A DNA stretch of 64,000 nt from Capnocytophaga granulosa ATCC 51502. Its GTDB lineage: Bacteria > Bacteroidota > Bacteroidia > Flavobacteriales > Flavobacteriaceae. The stretch spans positions 366,218-430,217 of the forward strand of contig NZ_KE150242.1 in assembly GCF_000411115.1 (NCBI RefSeq). Reading direction: 5' to 3'. The translations under genes were made by a program, and so were the position numbers. Position 1 is the stretch's first letter. Every line of letters starts with the position of its first letter. Positions 1 to 10,152 of the stretch are shown here, piece after piece. Under the pieces are notes generated by a model that made no database searches, was not told the DNA's origin, and worked only from the letters and a program-made list of their open reading frames with translations.

Positions 1-486
1 ATGAGTTTTGGTACAGGTCATCACGAAACGACTTATATGATGTTGCAGCAATTGCTTCCTTTGTCACTTGAGGGTACCAAAGTCTTGGATATGGGCTGTG
101 GTACGGGTATCTTGGCTATTATGGCAGCCTTGCGTGGTGCTCGTGATATTACCGCTATAGATATAGACCCTTGGTGCGTGGAGAATGCCACAGAAAATGT
201 ACAGCAGAACGACTGTTCTTTTATCACCATAAAAGAAGGAGATGTTTCTCTAATTGCAGGGGAGCAGTATAACCTAATCTTAGCCAATATCAACCGAAAT
301 ATCTTGCTTTCAGATATTCCTGCTTACACCCAAGCACTCCTTCCTCAGGGATTACTCTTGGTTAGTGGCTTTTACGTGGAAGACTTACCAGCGATAAAAG
401 AAAAATGCCAAGAAGTGGGACTTACCTATCTTAGCCATATAGAGCGAAATCGCTGGGTATCAGCCAAATTCCAACGCCTATCATGA
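1..486 (+). CDS. prmA: Ribosomal protein L11 methyltransferase, 5' truncated by window edge
   Basis: C-terminal 161 residues of PrmA, the SAM-dependent enzyme that methylates lysines of ribosomal protein L11. The SAM-binding motif I (VLDMGCGTGILAI, about residues 28-40) and the NINRN motif of the family's active region are visible. PrmA is normally about 275 residues, so roughly 110 N-terminal residues lie upstream of the window; the ATG at base 1 is an internal Met inside the conserved MSFGTGHHETT segment, not a start. The stop overlaps the ribD start (ATGA), so the two genes are translationally linked. Assignment is confident from motifs. Confidence 0.93.
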   Translation: MSFGTGHHETTYMMLQQLLPLSLEGTKVLDMGCGTGILAIMAALRGARDITAIDIDPWCVENATENVQQNDCSFITIKEGDVSLIAGEQYNLILANINRNILLSDIPAYTQALLPQGLLLVSGFYVEDLPAIKEKCQEVGLTYLSHIERNRWVSAKFQRLS

Positions 487-1499
487 TGACTACAGACGAG
501 CTATACATGCAACGTTGCCTATTTTTAGCCCGTAAGGCTATAGGCTATACCTATCCCAACCCATTGGTAGGTAGCGTGATAGTGCACAAGGGTAAGATCA
601 TAGGGGAGGGCTGGCATACTAAAGCAGGAGAACCCCATGCCGAGGTTAATGCTATTGCCTCCGTCAGGGATAAAAGCCTACTTAAAGAAAGTACCCTTTA
701 TGTGAATCTGGAACCCTGTGCACACTTTGGGAAAACGCCTCCCTGTGCCGACCTAATTATAGAAAAAGAAATCCCCAAGATCGTTATTGGCTGTGTGGAT
801 ATCAATTCCAAAGTAGCGGGCAAGGGTATTGAGCGCTTACGACAAGCAGGCCGAGAGGTCATTGTAGGGGTTTTGGAGGCTGAAAGCCAAGCGCTTAATA
901 AACGGTTTTTTACCTTTCATGCCCAAAAGCGCCCTTATATTATTCTTAAGTGGGCACAAACCCGCGATGGCTTTATAGCGCCTTTGCAGCAAACGCAGCA
1001 GGCACCTGTATGGATATCCAACGCCCTCTCCCAACAACTTACTCACCTATGGAGGGCACAAGAAGGGGCTATCTTGGTTGGTAAGCACACGGTAGAGAAG
1101 GATAACCCTTCCCTTACCACACGCCATTGGGTAGGGAACAACCCCTTGCGCTTGGTTATAGACAATGAACATTCCCTTGCTAAGACTTTAGCCATTTTTC
1201 AGGGAAATCCTACCGTTACTCTTACCATTTCCCCAACGCTCTCTATGCCTAAACAGGTATGTAATGACCTATATGAGCGACAGATACAAAGCCTTATTGT
1301 AGAGGGAGGCGCTCATGTACTCCAGCAATTTATAGACGAAGGTCTATGGGACGAAGCCCGTATATTTGTAGGTACTCCTCAATTCTCTGTAGGACTTAAA
1401 GCCCCACAACTCAGTGGAAACCTACTCACTACCCAAGAGATAGAGGGGGATTATTTGTTTGTTGTCAAGAATCCTGCTATAGAAAAAAGGAGTCTTTAA
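483..1499 (+). CDS. ribD: Bifunctional riboflavin deaminase/reductase RibD
   Basis: Catalyses two consecutive cytosolic steps of riboflavin synthesis: deamination of the diaminopyrimidine and NADPH-dependent reduction of its ribosyl side chain. The N-terminal cytidine-deaminase-like domain has the zinc ligands H52-A-E (catalytic E54), C79 and C88 (PCAHFGKTPPC). The C-terminal half (about 148-335) is a RibD_C/DHFR-like reductase with a late VEGG motif. At 338 residues it is full length. It overlaps prmA by four bases; there are two tandem ATG codons (483, 486), either usable. The following 77 bases before the convergent gene hold no clear terminator. Confidence 0.95.
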   Translation: MMTTDELYMQRCLFLARKAIGYTYPNPLVGSVIVHKGKIIGEGWHTKAGEPHAEVNAIASVRDKSLLKESTLYVNLEPCAHFGKTPPCADLIIEKEIPKIVIGCVDINSKVAGKGIERLRQAGREVIVGVLEAESQALNKRFFTFHAQKRPYIILKWAQTRDGFIAPLQQTQQAPVWISNALSQQLTHLWRAQEGAILVGKHTVEKDNPSLTTRHWVGNNPLRLVIDNEHSLAKTLAIFQGNPTVTLTISPTLSMPKQVCNDLYERQIQSLIVEGGAHVLQQFIDEGLWDEARIFVGTPQFSVGLKAPQLSGNLLTTQEIEGDYLFVVKNPAIEKRSL

Positions 1500-1576
1500 G
1501 AAAAGATTCCTTCGAAGCCTTACAAGAAGCAGGAAACTTAGATGGTCTGCTCAATAAGCTATAGAAAAGGGAGATA

Positions 1577-2041
1577 TTAGTATTTCTTACTATAGTTTTT
1601 TCTATAATCCTTATTATATTTGCCATAAGAAGTCTCTGTTTTTTGATCTGCAGAAGCACTATCAGTATCCGAGGGAGGTCTATCCTCAAAGAGAGTGTCC
1701 TTTTTGGGGTGCTTATACTTGGGAGGTTCGCCATAATAGTTGGCTTCTTTATCTCCCTTACCAAATAATAGAACAAGATAGTAAAAAGGAATCCACTGAA
1801 ACCAGCCACTGTTTCCTAAATCATGACAACGCTTAGCACCTTGGGCTAAGGCAAACCATCCTATAGGTATATATAAAAGTACTAAAAAGGTAGTATTTCC
1901 TTTAGTTTGAAGTATACTTGTAAGGATAAGAATACTTAAAAGAGTACAAATAATTAGGCTTAGACCATATACTGTTCTACCAATACGCCCTGAGAATGAA
2001 AAAGCTGCTCTAAGTATAGCATATCTTACTTTAGTCTTCAT
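1577..2041 (-). CDS. DUF805 family inner-membrane protein
   Basis: A 154-residue protein of the DUF805 (YhaH/YhaI-like) family of small inner-membrane proteins of unknown function. The family signature is present: FSGRIGR near residue 15 and the GAKRCHDLGNSGW block around residues 67-80, with three hydrophobic segments between and after them. The last ~45 residues form a charged Lys/Asp/Ser/Tyr-rich cytoplasmic tail, which is extra to the domain. I chose the ATG at 2041; a GTG two codons upstream is possible. The start lies inside the end of the upstream Cys-rich lipoprotein gene (11-base overlap), so the two are probably co-translated. Confidence 0.8.
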   Translation of the reverse strand: MKTKVRYAILRAAFSFSGRIGRTVYGLSLIICTLLSILILTSILQTKGNTTFLVLLYIPIGWFALAQGAKRCHDLGNSGWFQWIPFYYLVLLFGKGDKEANYYGEPPKYKHPKKDTLFEDRPPSDTDSASADQKTETSYGKYNKDYRKNYSKKY

Positions 2042-2267
2042 AACCACATAGTTTTCTTCCTTTTTCTACAGCTTCTTTTATTGTTAATTTTTCTAAATCT
2101 GTAGAACACTGCCTTAGTCCTCTACAATGAGGACTATAATGATAAGCGGTACTATTAGGTCCCTTGCAAATATATACATAGGTTTCACTTACTTCATTAC
2201 TTGAGCAAGTAATCATACTCACGAATGATATAATAAGTAAGGAAATAATCCTATAAATTGCTTTCAT
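2031..2267 (-). CDS. Small Cys-rich exported (lipo)protein
   Basis: A 78-residue protein with an N-terminal hydrophobic signal (residues 6-20) ending in MIT-C21, an imperfect lipobox, so probably a lipoprotein. The mature part resembles a small domain common in Bacteroidota with spaced cysteines and histidines (C34, H43, H47, C48, C54, C74) in the pattern Y-x-C...Y-H...C-R-G-L...C...A...G-R-x-x-C, suggestive of a metal or disulfide site. Its function is unknown. It is the first gene of a two-gene unit with the overlapping DUF805 gene. Confidence 0.7.
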   Translation of the reverse strand: MKAIYRIISLLIISFVSMITCSSNEVSETYVYICKGPNSTAYHYSPHCRGLRQCSTDLEKLTIKEAVEKGRKLCGYED

Positions 2268-2375
2268 AAAAGTTTATTTGGTTAAGAATTATGTTTTAAA
2301 AGAGTTTTTAGTCTCTAAAATATAATAAAAATACTTTAATTTTATCAACTGTAATTATTAAATTTTAAATAGTTG

Positions 2376-5300
2376 TTAATCTATTTCTACTTCTTCCATG
2401 AGTTTGAGGACTTCCTCATCGGCGGAGGTCATGGTATCAGGGGCTTCTATGGCAAGGTTCAGCCAACGGGGTTCGTTGTTCAGGCGATAGATAAAGGAGC
2501 TGTTGGAGAGTGCATCAAAGAACTCTTTGCATACCTTGACCTTAGTACCGTGACTATTCATAGGGAGTTCTATGTCCTTTTCTCGTTCTTTGCTTTTTCC
2601 TATGATCAGAAAGTTAAAAGGAGTGCTCCCCTTGAAGTGTTGAGATAGGTTCTTTACGAAAAAAAGGGTCTCTTCATTTACTTGGGGGAGTTCTACGGCC
2701 ATTTGTAGCTTGTCTATATTCTCTTGTAGGGCATCTTCTAAGAAACCGATATGGGTGAAAACAATCTTGGGGCCAAAGGTGCGTCCGTCGGGGGTGGTAT
2801 AGCCTCCCTTGATATGGGCTTTGATGAAAACAAACTGTTTTTCGGAAAGGAAAGGGCGGAATTTTAGGTATTCTTCGCCAAAAATACGAAAATCGACCGT
2901 ACCGCTATAGTCTTCTATGGTGAAAGCACCCCAACCTTTCCCGTTTTTGCTGGTGAGGTGTTCCATCTTGACAATCATTCCTCCAAAACGTACATCTTGG
3001 TTCTCCATACCCTCGTAGTTGGAGGTAAATTCGGCTGCTTTTCGGTTGCATAGGTAGTCCAATTGGTACTTGAACATGTCCAAGGGGTGGCGTGAGATAT
3101 AGATCCCTACTACTTCTTTCTCTCGGCGGAGTTCCTCTAAGGAGTTCCAAGGCTCTGTTTCAGGCATTTTGGGTTCGGGGATTTGCACCTCTGGGCTATC
3201 TCCGAAAAGGCTTAGCTGTATGGAGTGGGCGCTCTCCTGTGATTTGGCACCATAGCGAATGATCTTTTCCAAGAAGTTCATATTCTCCGAGGGGCTTTGG
3301 TGGAAGAATTGGGCACGGTGTACCCCTGGGAAGGAGTCAAATCCTCCCGCTAAGGCGAGACTTTCAAAGGCTTTCTTATTGGCCGACTTGAGATCTATAC
3401 GCTTGGCCATATCAAAAACAGACTTGTAAGGGCCTTTCTCTCTGGTCTTTACGATGGTATCCACCGCAGCCTTGCCCAATCCCTTAATGGCTCCCATACC
3501 AAAACGAATTGCACCATCTTTGTTTACAGTAAACTTGTATTCGGATTCGTTTACATCGGGGCTGAGTACCTTGATACCCATACGGTTACACTCGGAAAGG
3601 AAAAAGCTGATGGACTTAATATCATTCATATTGTTAGAGAGTACCGCTGCCATGTATTCGGCAGGGTAGTTGGCCTTCAGGTAGGCTGTTTGGTAAGCAA
3701 TCCACGCATAACAGGTAGAATGTGATTTGTTAAAGGCATAGCTGGCAAAAGATTCCCAGTCTTTCCAAATCTTCTCCAAGACCTCGGCAGGGTGTCCTTT
3801 TTTGCCTCCCCCCTCTATAAACTTAGGTTTCATCTCGGCCAAGACATCCTTGAGTTTTTTCCCCATGGCCTTTCTCAGCTTATCGGCTTCTCCCTTGGTG
3901 AATCCAGCTAATTTCTGAGAAAGGAGCATTACCTGCTCTTGGTATACGGTGATACCATAGGTGTCCTTGAGGTATTCCTCCATATCGGCCAAGTCATAGG
4001 TGATAGGCTCTACGCCTTGTTTGCGATGAATAAAGCTTGGGATATAGTCCATAGGTCCTGGTCGGTAGAGGGCATTCATGGCGATCAGGTCGGCGAAGAC
4101 GGTAGGTTTAAGCTCACGCATATATTTTTGCATACCAGGGGACTCGTATTGGAATATCCCGATGGTTTCTCCACGCTGGAAAAGGGCATAAGTAGGCTTG
4201 TCATCCAAGGGAATATGATCTATGTCTAACTCAAATCCGTGTCGTTTTTGGATAAGAGCCACTGCATCCTTGAGGATGGTGAGCGTTTTCAGTCCCAAGA
4301 AGTCCATTTTCAATAGGCCAGCACTCTCTACCACGGAGTTGTCAAACTGAGTGATAAAGAGGTCGGAGTCCTTGGCCAAGGCCACAGGGACAAAGTTGGT
4401 GATATCGTCGGGAGTGATGATAACTCCACAAGCATGTACCCCTGTATTACGTACAGAACCCTCCAAGATACAAGCCTGCTGAACAGTTTTAGCCGAGAGG
4501 TCATCGCCCTGGGCTATCTCCTTGAGTTGCTGTACTTTTGGCAAGTCACTTCCTACAGTTTCTTTAAGTTTTTCATCGTCGAAGGTAAAGATTTTTTTAA
4601 GAGAAATATTAGGAATCAGTTTGGCTATTTGGTCAGCCTCCTTTAGCGGCAAGTCCAACACACGAGCCGTATCACGTACAGAGGATTTGGCAGCCATGGT
4701 ACCATAGGTAATGATCTGTGCCACTTGGTTTGCCCCATATTTCTCTATCACATAGTCTAGGACACGGCCACGCCCATCATCTTCAAAGTCAATATCAATA
4801 TCGGGCATACTCACACGGTCAGGGTTGAGGAAACGTTCAAAAAGCAGGTCGTACTGGATAGGGTCTATATTGGTAATACCCAAGCAATAAGCCACAGCTG
4901 AGCCTGCCGCGGAACCACGTCCAGGGCCTACGGAGACCCCCATATTGCGTGCGGCAGTAATGAAGTCCTCCACAATAAGGAAGTAGCCAGGGTAGCCTGT
5001 TTTTTCTATGATAGAAAGCTCAAAATCAAGGCGTTCGCGTACTTCGTCGGTAAGTTCCTTATAGCGCTTTTCAGCGCCTAAGTAGGTGAGATGGCGAAGG
5101 TATTTGTTCTCTCCCTTTTTTCCAGTAGGATCATCCTCCACTTGGAACTCCTTGGGTATGTCAAACTTAGGGAGGAGGATATTGCGTGCTAGCTCATAGG
5201 GTTCTATTTTGTTTATAATCTCCTCAATAGAAAGAATAGCTTGGGGAATATCCTTGAATAATTCCTTCATCTGCTGGGAGGATTTGAAATAATACTGTTC

Positions 5301-6848
5301 ATTAGGCAGCCCATAGCGGAAGCCGCGCCCATGTCCGATAGGGGTAGCTTGCTTTTCTCCGTCTTTGACACAGAGCAGAATGTCATGAGCGTTGGCATCT
5401 TTGGGGTTGATGTAGTAGGTATTGTTGGTTGCGACCAATTTGACCCCATGTTTTTGCGCTAATTGTATCAGTACTGCATTGGCACGGTCTTCATCTTCTT
5501 GGCCATGCCTGATAAGTTCTATATAAAAATCCTCTCCGAATTGGTTCTTCCACCATAGGAGTGCCTCTTCAGCTTGTTTTTCGCCTTGATTTAAGACTTT
5601 AGAGGGGATTTCACCATATAGGTTCCCTGAAAGTACAATGATATTCTTTTTATATTGCTCTACTACCTTTTTGTCAATACGAGGTACATAGTAAAAACCT
5701 TTGGTATAGGCGATAGAAGCCATCTTGATAAGGTTCTGATAGCCTTCTTTGTCCTTGGCGAGCATGACTACTTGATAGCCATTGTCCTTTTTGCTTCTGT
5801 CTAAGTGGTTTTCACAGATATAGAATTCGCAACCTATAATAGGCTTGATGATGGGTAGGGGAGCGGGCTTTCCCTCCTCTTGAGCTTGGGCGTTTTTGGC
5901 TTTAGCTTCTTTGTTATACTTAGATATTTCTTTGATAAAGTGGAAAGCTCCCATCATATTGCCATGGTCGGTTAGTGCTACAGCAGGCATCTGCGCTTCG
6001 GCAGTGGCCTTGACCAAATCAGCAATAGAGGCGGTGGATTGCAAGACAGAGAACTGAGTGTGGTTGTGCAGGTGTGCAAAGGGAGCAGTCTCCAGTAGGG
6101 CAAGGTTTTCAGCCAGCTCGGTAGAGGACAGAGCTGTGGATTCCTCTTGGGCTTTGAGCTTTTCAGAAGCTGCCTTTAGGTTGATATGCTGTAACCCCCA
6201 AAGCGCTACAGGAGCGGTATACTTCTCTTGGATAAGTGCCATAGCCTCATGGGAGACTTGGCTGGAGGTGAAGCCCTCGCCTCGGCGGACTAGCTCAAAA
6301 AAACAGCGAGCGGTTGCCTCCACATCGGCTGTAGCGTTATGGGCTTCGGCAAAGGGAGTGCCAAAGAGAAACTGGTGGAGTTCGGTAAGACTTGGATACT
6401 TGAACTTACCTCCCTTACCCCCTTCTATTCGGCAGAGTTCGGCAGTGATTTCGGTACAGGTGTCCAAAACAGGCAGTTCTCCCAAGCGGGTAGCTACCCC
6501 ATAGCGGTAGAACTCAGCCCCCATGATATTGATATCAAAGCTGATATTTTGTCCTACAATATACTGAGTCTTGCTCAGTGCTTTTTCAAATTCTTCAAAT
6601 ACTTGTTGGATAGGTACGCCCTCTTTGGCAGCCAGCTCTGTGGAGATCCCATGGATACGTTCTGCATCGTAGGGAATGGTAAAGTCGTCAGGGGTGATTA
6701 AAAAGTCCTTATGCTCTACAAGAGTACCTTGAGCATCGTGTAGTTGCCAAGCGATTTGTACAGCACGCGGCCAGTTGGCACTATCGGAGAGTGGTGCATT
6801 ATAGTTGCGGGGAAGTCCAGTTGTTTCAGTATCAAAGATTAAATACAT
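2376..6848 (-). CDS. dnaE: DNA polymerase III alpha subunit with fused N-terminal exonuclease
   Basis: Replicative polymerase of 1490 residues. Residues 1-190 form a DnaQ-like DEDDh 3'-5' exonuclease (FDTETTG at 6-12, ExoIII-type HNATAD near 170). A PHP domain starts near 260 (HLHNHTQFS). The polymerase core has GPGRGSAAGS near 644, the catalytic pair in PDIDIDF near 683 and the third Asp in KMDFLGL near 849. An OB domain follows near 1290. E. coli DnaE (1160 aa) lacks the exonuclease, which is a separate epsilon subunit; here proofreading is built into the chain. Single gene. Upstream there is a -7-like TACTTTTG on the minus strand (6875-6882) without a clear -33 box. Confidence 0.95.
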   Translation of the reverse strand: MYLIFDTETTGLPRNYNAPLSDSANWPRAVQIAWQLHDAQGTLVEHKDFLITPDDFTIPYDAERIHGISTELAAKEGVPIQQVFEEFEKALSKTQYIVGQNISFDINIMGAEFYRYGVATRLGELPVLDTCTEITAELCRIEGGKGGKFKYPSLTELHQFLFGTPFAEAHNATADVEATARCFFELVRRGEGFTSSQVSHEAMALIQEKYTAPVALWGLQHINLKAASEKLKAQEESTALSSTELAENLALLETAPFAHLHNHTQFSVLQSTASIADLVKATAEAQMPAVALTDHGNMMGAFHFIKEISKYNKEAKAKNAQAQEEGKPAPLPIIKPIIGCEFYICENHLDRSKKDNGYQVVMLAKDKEGYQNLIKMASIAYTKGFYYVPRIDKKVVEQYKKNIIVLSGNLYGEIPSKVLNQGEKQAEEALLWWKNQFGEDFYIELIRHGQEDEDRANAVLIQLAQKHGVKLVATNNTYYINPKDANAHDILLCVKDGEKQATPIGHGRGFRYGLPNEQYYFKSSQQMKELFKDIPQAILSIEEIINKIEPYELARNILLPKFDIPKEFQVEDDPTGKKGENKYLRHLTYLGAEKRYKELTDEVRERLDFELSIIEKTGYPGYFLIVEDFITAARNMGVSVGPGRGSAAGSAVAYCLGITNIDPIQYDLLFERFLNPDRVSMPDIDIDFEDDGRGRVLDYVIEKYGANQVAQIITYGTMAAKSSVRDTARVLDLPLKEADQIAKLIPNISLKKIFTFDDEKLKETVGSDLPKVQQLKEIAQGDDLSAKTVQQACILEGSVRNTGVHACGVIITPDDITNFVPVALAKDSDLFITQFDNSVVESAGLLKMDFLGLKTLTILKDAVALIQKRHGFELDIDHIPLDDKPTYALFQRGETIGIFQYESPGMQKYMRELKPTVFADLIAMNALYRPGPMDYIPSFIHRKQGVEPITYDLADMEEYLKDTYGITVYQEQVMLLSQKLAGFTKGEADKLRKAMGKKLKDVLAEMKPKFIEGGGKKGHPAEVLEKIWKDWESFASYAFNKSHSTCYAWIAYQTAYLKANYPAEYMAAVLSNNMNDIKSISFFLSECNRMGIKVLSPDVNESEYKFTVNKDGAIRFGMGAIKGLGKAAVDTIVKTREKGPYKSVFDMAKRIDLKSANKKAFESLALAGGFDSFPGVHRAQFFHQSPSENMNFLEKIIRYGAKSQESAHSIQLSLFGDSPEVQIPEPKMPETEPWNSLEELRREKEVVGIYISRHPLDMFKYQLDYLCNRKAAEFTSNYEGMENQDVRFGGMIVKMEHLTSKNGKGWGAFTIEDYSGTVDFRIFGEEYLKFRPFLSEKQFVFIKAHIKGGYTTPDGRTFGPKIVFTHIGFLEDALQENIDKLQMAVELPQVNEETLFFVKNLSQHFKGSTPFNFLIIGKSKEREKDIELPMNSHGTKVKVCKEFFDALSNSSFIYRLNNEPRWLNLAIEAPDTMTSADEEVLKLMEEVEID

Positions 6849-6941
6849 AGGGAAAGGGAAGTGTGTTTCTTGGACAAAAGTAGTATATTTTTTCGAATCC
6901 TCTGCGTTGTTATCGTGAATCCTTTGTTAAAAATAGAAAGG

Positions 6942-6968
6942 GAAACCCGCCTGTTTGGGGCGGGTTTC
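6942..6968 (-). terminator. Rho-independent terminator of the groS-orfX-groL operon
   Basis: A perfect 10-bp stem (GAAACCCGCC / GGCGGGTTTC) with a 7-base loop, followed on the minus strand by a T-rich stretch (CCCTTTCTATTTTT). It lies 25 bases after the groL stop and before dnaE, so it ends the chaperonin transcript. Confidence 0.85.
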
Positions 6969-6992
6969 TTTAAAATATTTATTATGATGCAA

Positions 6993-8633
<1,641 letters not shown>

Positions 8634-8655
8634 TTAAATTATTAAGTTTAATTAT

Positions 8656-9195
8656 TTAAGCGATTTGAACAATTCTACACTTTTCACACAAGGGATAGGT
8701 AGTTATAAAATCCTTAATTTGTTCTTTGGCTTCTGCAAAATTTCCTTTTATATAGAAATACAAAGCTGTATCTTTACTGCCTTCATGATATGAAGTTAGT
8801 ACCAAAACATCTTTTAAAATTTCACAGACAGTGTCAAAAACCACATTGATATCAGAAGTCTCATATACTTCTTTAGGTAAGTCAGTACCATTTACATAAA
8901 GTCCTAAACCTTCTAAAGAGCCTATCTCTTGAGAGAAATTCTCATTATATAGCTTAGAGCCTTTTGGGATACCAATATCTTCCAACTTTTGTAGTAATTT
9001 CTCCACTGCATTAGCAGTATCATTGAGAGAGATTTCTATATCGCAGTATTCTATTTCTCCCTCTTTGGACATGAGAGTACCACCACCTGAGGTTTCTCCT
9101 AGATCTTCCTTGGAGAGAAACTCATCTATAATGTCCTCCAGATCATGTCTGTCAAAAGGTTGTAACTTTGCATTTAGTTGTAAAGTGTAGAACAT
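8656..9195 (-). CDS. Unknown protein encoded between groS and groL
   Basis: A 179-residue soluble protein with no signal peptide or membrane segment. Two halves are visible: an N-terminal part with a GGGT motif (37-40) followed by EIEYCDIEI (47-55), and a C-terminal part ending in a CxxC pair (C170, C173). I recall similar 'LQP..R...GGGT...GEIEYCDIEI' proteins of unknown function in unrelated bacteria, but cannot name a family. The spacings (17 bases after groS, 34 before groL) place it in the chaperonin operon, so it should be made with GroES/GroEL, including under stress. Whether it is a chaperonin partner or a hitch-hiker cannot be told from sequence. Confidence 0.8.
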   Translation of the reverse strand: MFYTLQLNAKLQPFDRHDLEDIIDEFLSKEDLGETSGGGTLMSKEGEIEYCDIEISLNDTANAVEKLLQKLEDIGIPKGSKLYNENFSQEIGSLEGLGLYVNGTDLPKEVYETSDINVVFDTVCEILKDVLVLTSYHEGSKDTALYFYIKGNFAEAKEQIKDFITTYPLCEKCRIVQIA

Positions 9196-9212
9196 AATTT
9201 GTTATATTTAGA

Positions 9213-9491
9213 TTATTCTAAAATACCTAACAAATCGTTTTCTCTCATGATGAGGTAAGTCTTACCTTCCAATTTTAGTTCTGTACCTGCATATTTTCCA
9301 TAAAGAACGGTATCACCTACCTTTACAGTGATAGGATTTTCTTTGGTTCCTGCCCCTACAGCTACAATTTTTCCTTTTTGAGGTTTTTCTTGAGCAGTAT
9401 CAGGAATGATAATACCAGAGGCGGTTGTAGTTTCAGCTGGTGCTGGTTCCACAAGCACTCTATCAGCTAACGGTTTTAATTTTACACTCAT
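9213..9491 (-). CDS. groS: Co-chaperonin GroES (Hsp10)
   Basis: The heptameric lid of the GroEL chamber, about 92 residues from the ATG at 9491 (an in-frame ATG two codons earlier, at 9497, is equally possible). The family core [13 protein letters not shown] is at the N-terminus, followed by the mobile loop ([13 protein letters not shown]) and the C-terminal [13 protein letters not shown]. It is the first gene of a groS-orfX-groL operon. Upstream lies a sigma-54-like -24/-12 element (9524-9541) and TGACA repeats rather than the usual TAnnTTTG promoter. Confidence 0.97.
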   Translation of the reverse strand: MSVKLKPLADRVLVEPAPAETTTASGIIIPDTAQEKPQKGKIVAVGAGTKENPITVKVGDTVLYGKYAGTELKLEGKTYLIMRENDLLGILE

Positions 9492-9523
9492 ATTCATTTA
9501 TTTTTGTAAATCTATTTCTCTCT

Positions 9524-9541
9524 AAGCATAAAGTGTGCCAA
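9524..9541 (-). promoter_or_regulatory. Sigma-54-like -24/-12 promoter of the groS operon
   Basis: Read on the minus strand the element is TTGGCACACTTTATGCTT: a GG dinucleotide and a GC dinucleotide with exactly 10 bases between them, as in the RpoN consensus TGGCAC-N5-TTGCW. The -12 part (ATGCT) has one mismatch in its leading T. The predicted transcript start lies about 20 bases before groS. The -24 part overlaps a perfect 12-bp palindrome TGCCAATTGGCA (9536-9547), and two TGACA direct repeats (TGACAATTTGACA, about 9553-9565) lie just upstream and might bind an activator. Confidence 0.5.
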
Positions 9542-9573
9542 TTGGCAAAATATGTCAAATTGTCAGTATTCGC

Positions 9574-10053
9574 TTACTTGTTCCAATGTTTATAAGGGTG
9601 TTGGCTTAGAGCACTGTTATAGTAGCGGGTATCAGAGGTAACTTCCTCTGCTAACCAAGTGGGTTTTTCAAAGTCCTGTGCCACATCGGTAAGTTCTATT
9701 TCAGCGACGATAAGTCCTTCATTTTCACCGTGAAAAACATCTACTTCGTAGAGCGCTTCACCCACCCATACCTCATAGCGAGTTTTCTCAATAGGGGAGG
9801 GTTCACATAGGGGCAATAGGGCATGCACATCGGTAGGGGTGATTTCTTTCTCCCATTCGAATCGGCTGACACCATTCTCCTCACTCTTTCCTTTGACAGT
9901 GAGGTAGCCTTTTTCCCCTTTGAGGCGTACACGTACCGTTCTTGAAGGGTCAGTATTCAGAAAAGCCTGCACAATAGGGGTACTTCTATGTGCTTGTGCT
10001 ATGAAATCGGTATTTTTGACTAAGAATTTGCGTTCAATTTCTTTAAATGCCAT
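9574..10053 (-). CDS. CYTH-domain phosphohydrolase (triphosphate tunnel enzyme)
   Basis: A 159-residue single-domain CYTH protein. The signature ExExK is at residues 5-9 (EIERK), followed by the alternating basic and acidic strands of the tunnel (RVRLKGEKGYLTVKGK; FEWEKEI; EVDVFHGENEGLIVAEIEL). Stand-alone bacterial CYTH proteins of this size usually hydrolyse inorganic tripolyphosphate or similar triphosphates with Mg or Mn; the exact substrate cannot be read from sequence. It is not evidently in an operon with groS, whose promoter region begins just after its stop. Confidence 0.85.
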   Translation of the reverse strand: MAFKEIERKFLVKNTDFIAQAHRSTPIVQAFLNTDPSRTVRVRLKGEKGYLTVKGKSEENGVSRFEWEKEITPTDVHALLPLCEPSPIEKTRYEVWVGEALYEVDVFHGENEGLIVAEIELTDVAQDFEKPTWLAEEVTSDTRYYNSALSQHPYKHWNK

Positions 10054-10152
10054 AGTTTTTTAATTTTTTGTAAAGATATAACTGACAAATAGACACTATT
10101 TAATTGTCAATGGTTAATTATTAATTATTAAAAAGAGACTAATAACTAAAAA

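Noticed and set aside
6058..6701. Plus-strand frames opposite the exonuclease part of dnaE
   Set aside because: Low-complexity Ser/Ala-rich translations without motifs, explained by the minus-strand coding sequence.
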